From: Rhodoferax sp. OV413
Lineage (GTDB): Bacteria; Pseudomonadota; Gammaproteobacteria; Burkholderiales; Burkholderiaceae_C
Length of the DNA stretch: 42,439 bases
Assembly (NCBI GenBank): GCA_945861785.1
Contig: CAMAWD010000055.1
Location: forward strand, 1 to 42,439
Direction of reading: 5' to 3'
Of the stretch, positions 42,066-42,439 are shown in pieces. Made by a program: the position numbers and the translations under genes. The notes below the pieces were generated by a model. That model made no database searches. It worked only from the letters and a program-made list of their open reading frames with translations, and had not been told where the DNA came from. Each line of letters opens with the position of its first letter. Position 1 is the stretch's first letter.

Positions 42066-42439
42066 ATGAACAGCAGCACCATCCGCGTTCCGGACAAAGC
42101 CCGTCTCAGCATCCTGTGCGCCCTGGGCGGGTCGCTTGCCTTTTCGATCAACGACATCACGGTCAAGTCGTTCTCCGGCAGCCTGCCACTGCACAAGGTG
42201 GTCCTGTTTCGGGCGCTGTTTGCGCTGGTTTTCACACTGGCACTTTTCGCACCCGGGCGCAGCATCGCCAACGTGTTCAGAACGCAGCGGCTGGGTTCTC
42301 ATGTCTTTCGCGGCGTGTGTGTGGTGATCTCGAACCTGACCTACTTCCTGGCCCTCGCCGCGCTGCCGCTGGCCGAGGCCTCGGCCATCTTCTTCATCGC
42401 ACCGCTGCTGATCACGGCGCTGTCGGCGCTGCTGCTGCG
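42066..42439 (+). CDS. EamA/DMT-family transporter, 5' part (cut by window edge)
   Basis: The first 124 residues of a drug/metabolite transporter are visible: a short cytoplasmic start, then hydrophobic helices (LSILCALGGSLAFSINDITV; KVVLFRALFALVFTLALFAP; VCVVISNLTYFLALAALPLA) and EASAIFFIAPLLITALSALL. This is the first half of the EamA repeat. The substrate is unknown. The ATG at 42066 is the only sensible start, and the gene runs off the right edge. Confidence 0.85.
   Translation, partial: MNSSTIRVPDKARLSILCALGGSLAFSINDITVKSFSGSLPLHKVVLFRALFALVFTLALFAPGRSIANVFRTQRLGSHVFRGVCVVISNLTYFLALAALPLAEASAIFFIAPLLITALSALLL

Overview
The window looks like a chromosomal segment from a high-GC betaproteobacterium, most likely Burkholderiales and probably Comamonadaceae. 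This rests on two Bug/TctC-type periplasmic binding proteins, TauD/TfdA dioxygenases, LysR control, an RraA-like/IlvD-Edd pair, and IS91- and IS1634-type insertion sequence debris. No rRNA, tRNA or CRISPR array was seen. The taxonomic call comes from gene content and family resemblance only.

Layout. (1) 1-3638: the N-terminal part of an acyl-CoA dehydrogenase (minus, cut by the window edge), then an overlapping plus-strand set alkA (Ada-type Zn domain + AraC HTH + AlkA), ogt and an EamA exporter. (2) 3604-5468: a LacI-type C-terminal remnant and a broken kup potassium transporter. (3) 5919-8734: an island of lower GC with four small genes of protein-modifying or metal-cluster families: a 2OG-Fe(II) oxygenase, a stand-alone SET protein, an arginyl-transferase/GNAT-like protein and a YkgJ-type Cys-cluster protein. 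I cannot assign this set to a described system. (4) About 9115-9900: a decayed IS91-type element. (5) 10070-17902: a LysR regulator divergent from a catabolic operon of three TauD-family dioxygenases, a Gfa-type protein, a frameshifted GST, a Bug protein, a gutted enoyl-CoA hydratase and a nitroreductase. (6) 18113-25034 (minus): tetR - FAD protein - CYP153-like P450 - Bug protein - deleted alcohol dehydrogenase - Baeyer-Villiger-type monooxygenase. (7) 25168-29819: pip, a PNPOx-like protein, a MntA/HepT module between two IS91-derived repeats, gph and acuI. (8) 30234-37619: a signalling region with a deleted response regulator/HPt, a degenerate EAL protein, an IS1634 remnant, a truncated receiver, an HDOD protein, hicAB between direct repeats, a GGDEF protein and a B12-binding-like protein. 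(9) 37958-42439: a YebC-family protein, a deleted MFS gene, RraA-like and IlvD/Edd genes, and the start of a second EamA exporter.

Working together: alkA and ogt repair alkylated DNA. The P450, ADH and BVMO genes form a logical hydroxylate - oxidise - insert-oxygen route, but the ADH step is broken here. The LysR-linked operon probably attacks an anion imported or sensed by its Bug protein. The GGDEF, EAL, HDOD and B12-type proteins suggest c-di-GMP-linked sensing.

The most unusual global property is the density of broken genes. Several keep a recognisable N-terminus joined directly to their own, or a neighbour's, C-terminus: ADH, enoyl-CoA hydratase, response regulator/HPt, MFS and the IS91 transposase. 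There is also one in-frame nonsense codon (kup), one G-run frameshift (GST) and 10-bp tandem repeats. This could be real genome decay or partly an assembly problem; only reads can decide.
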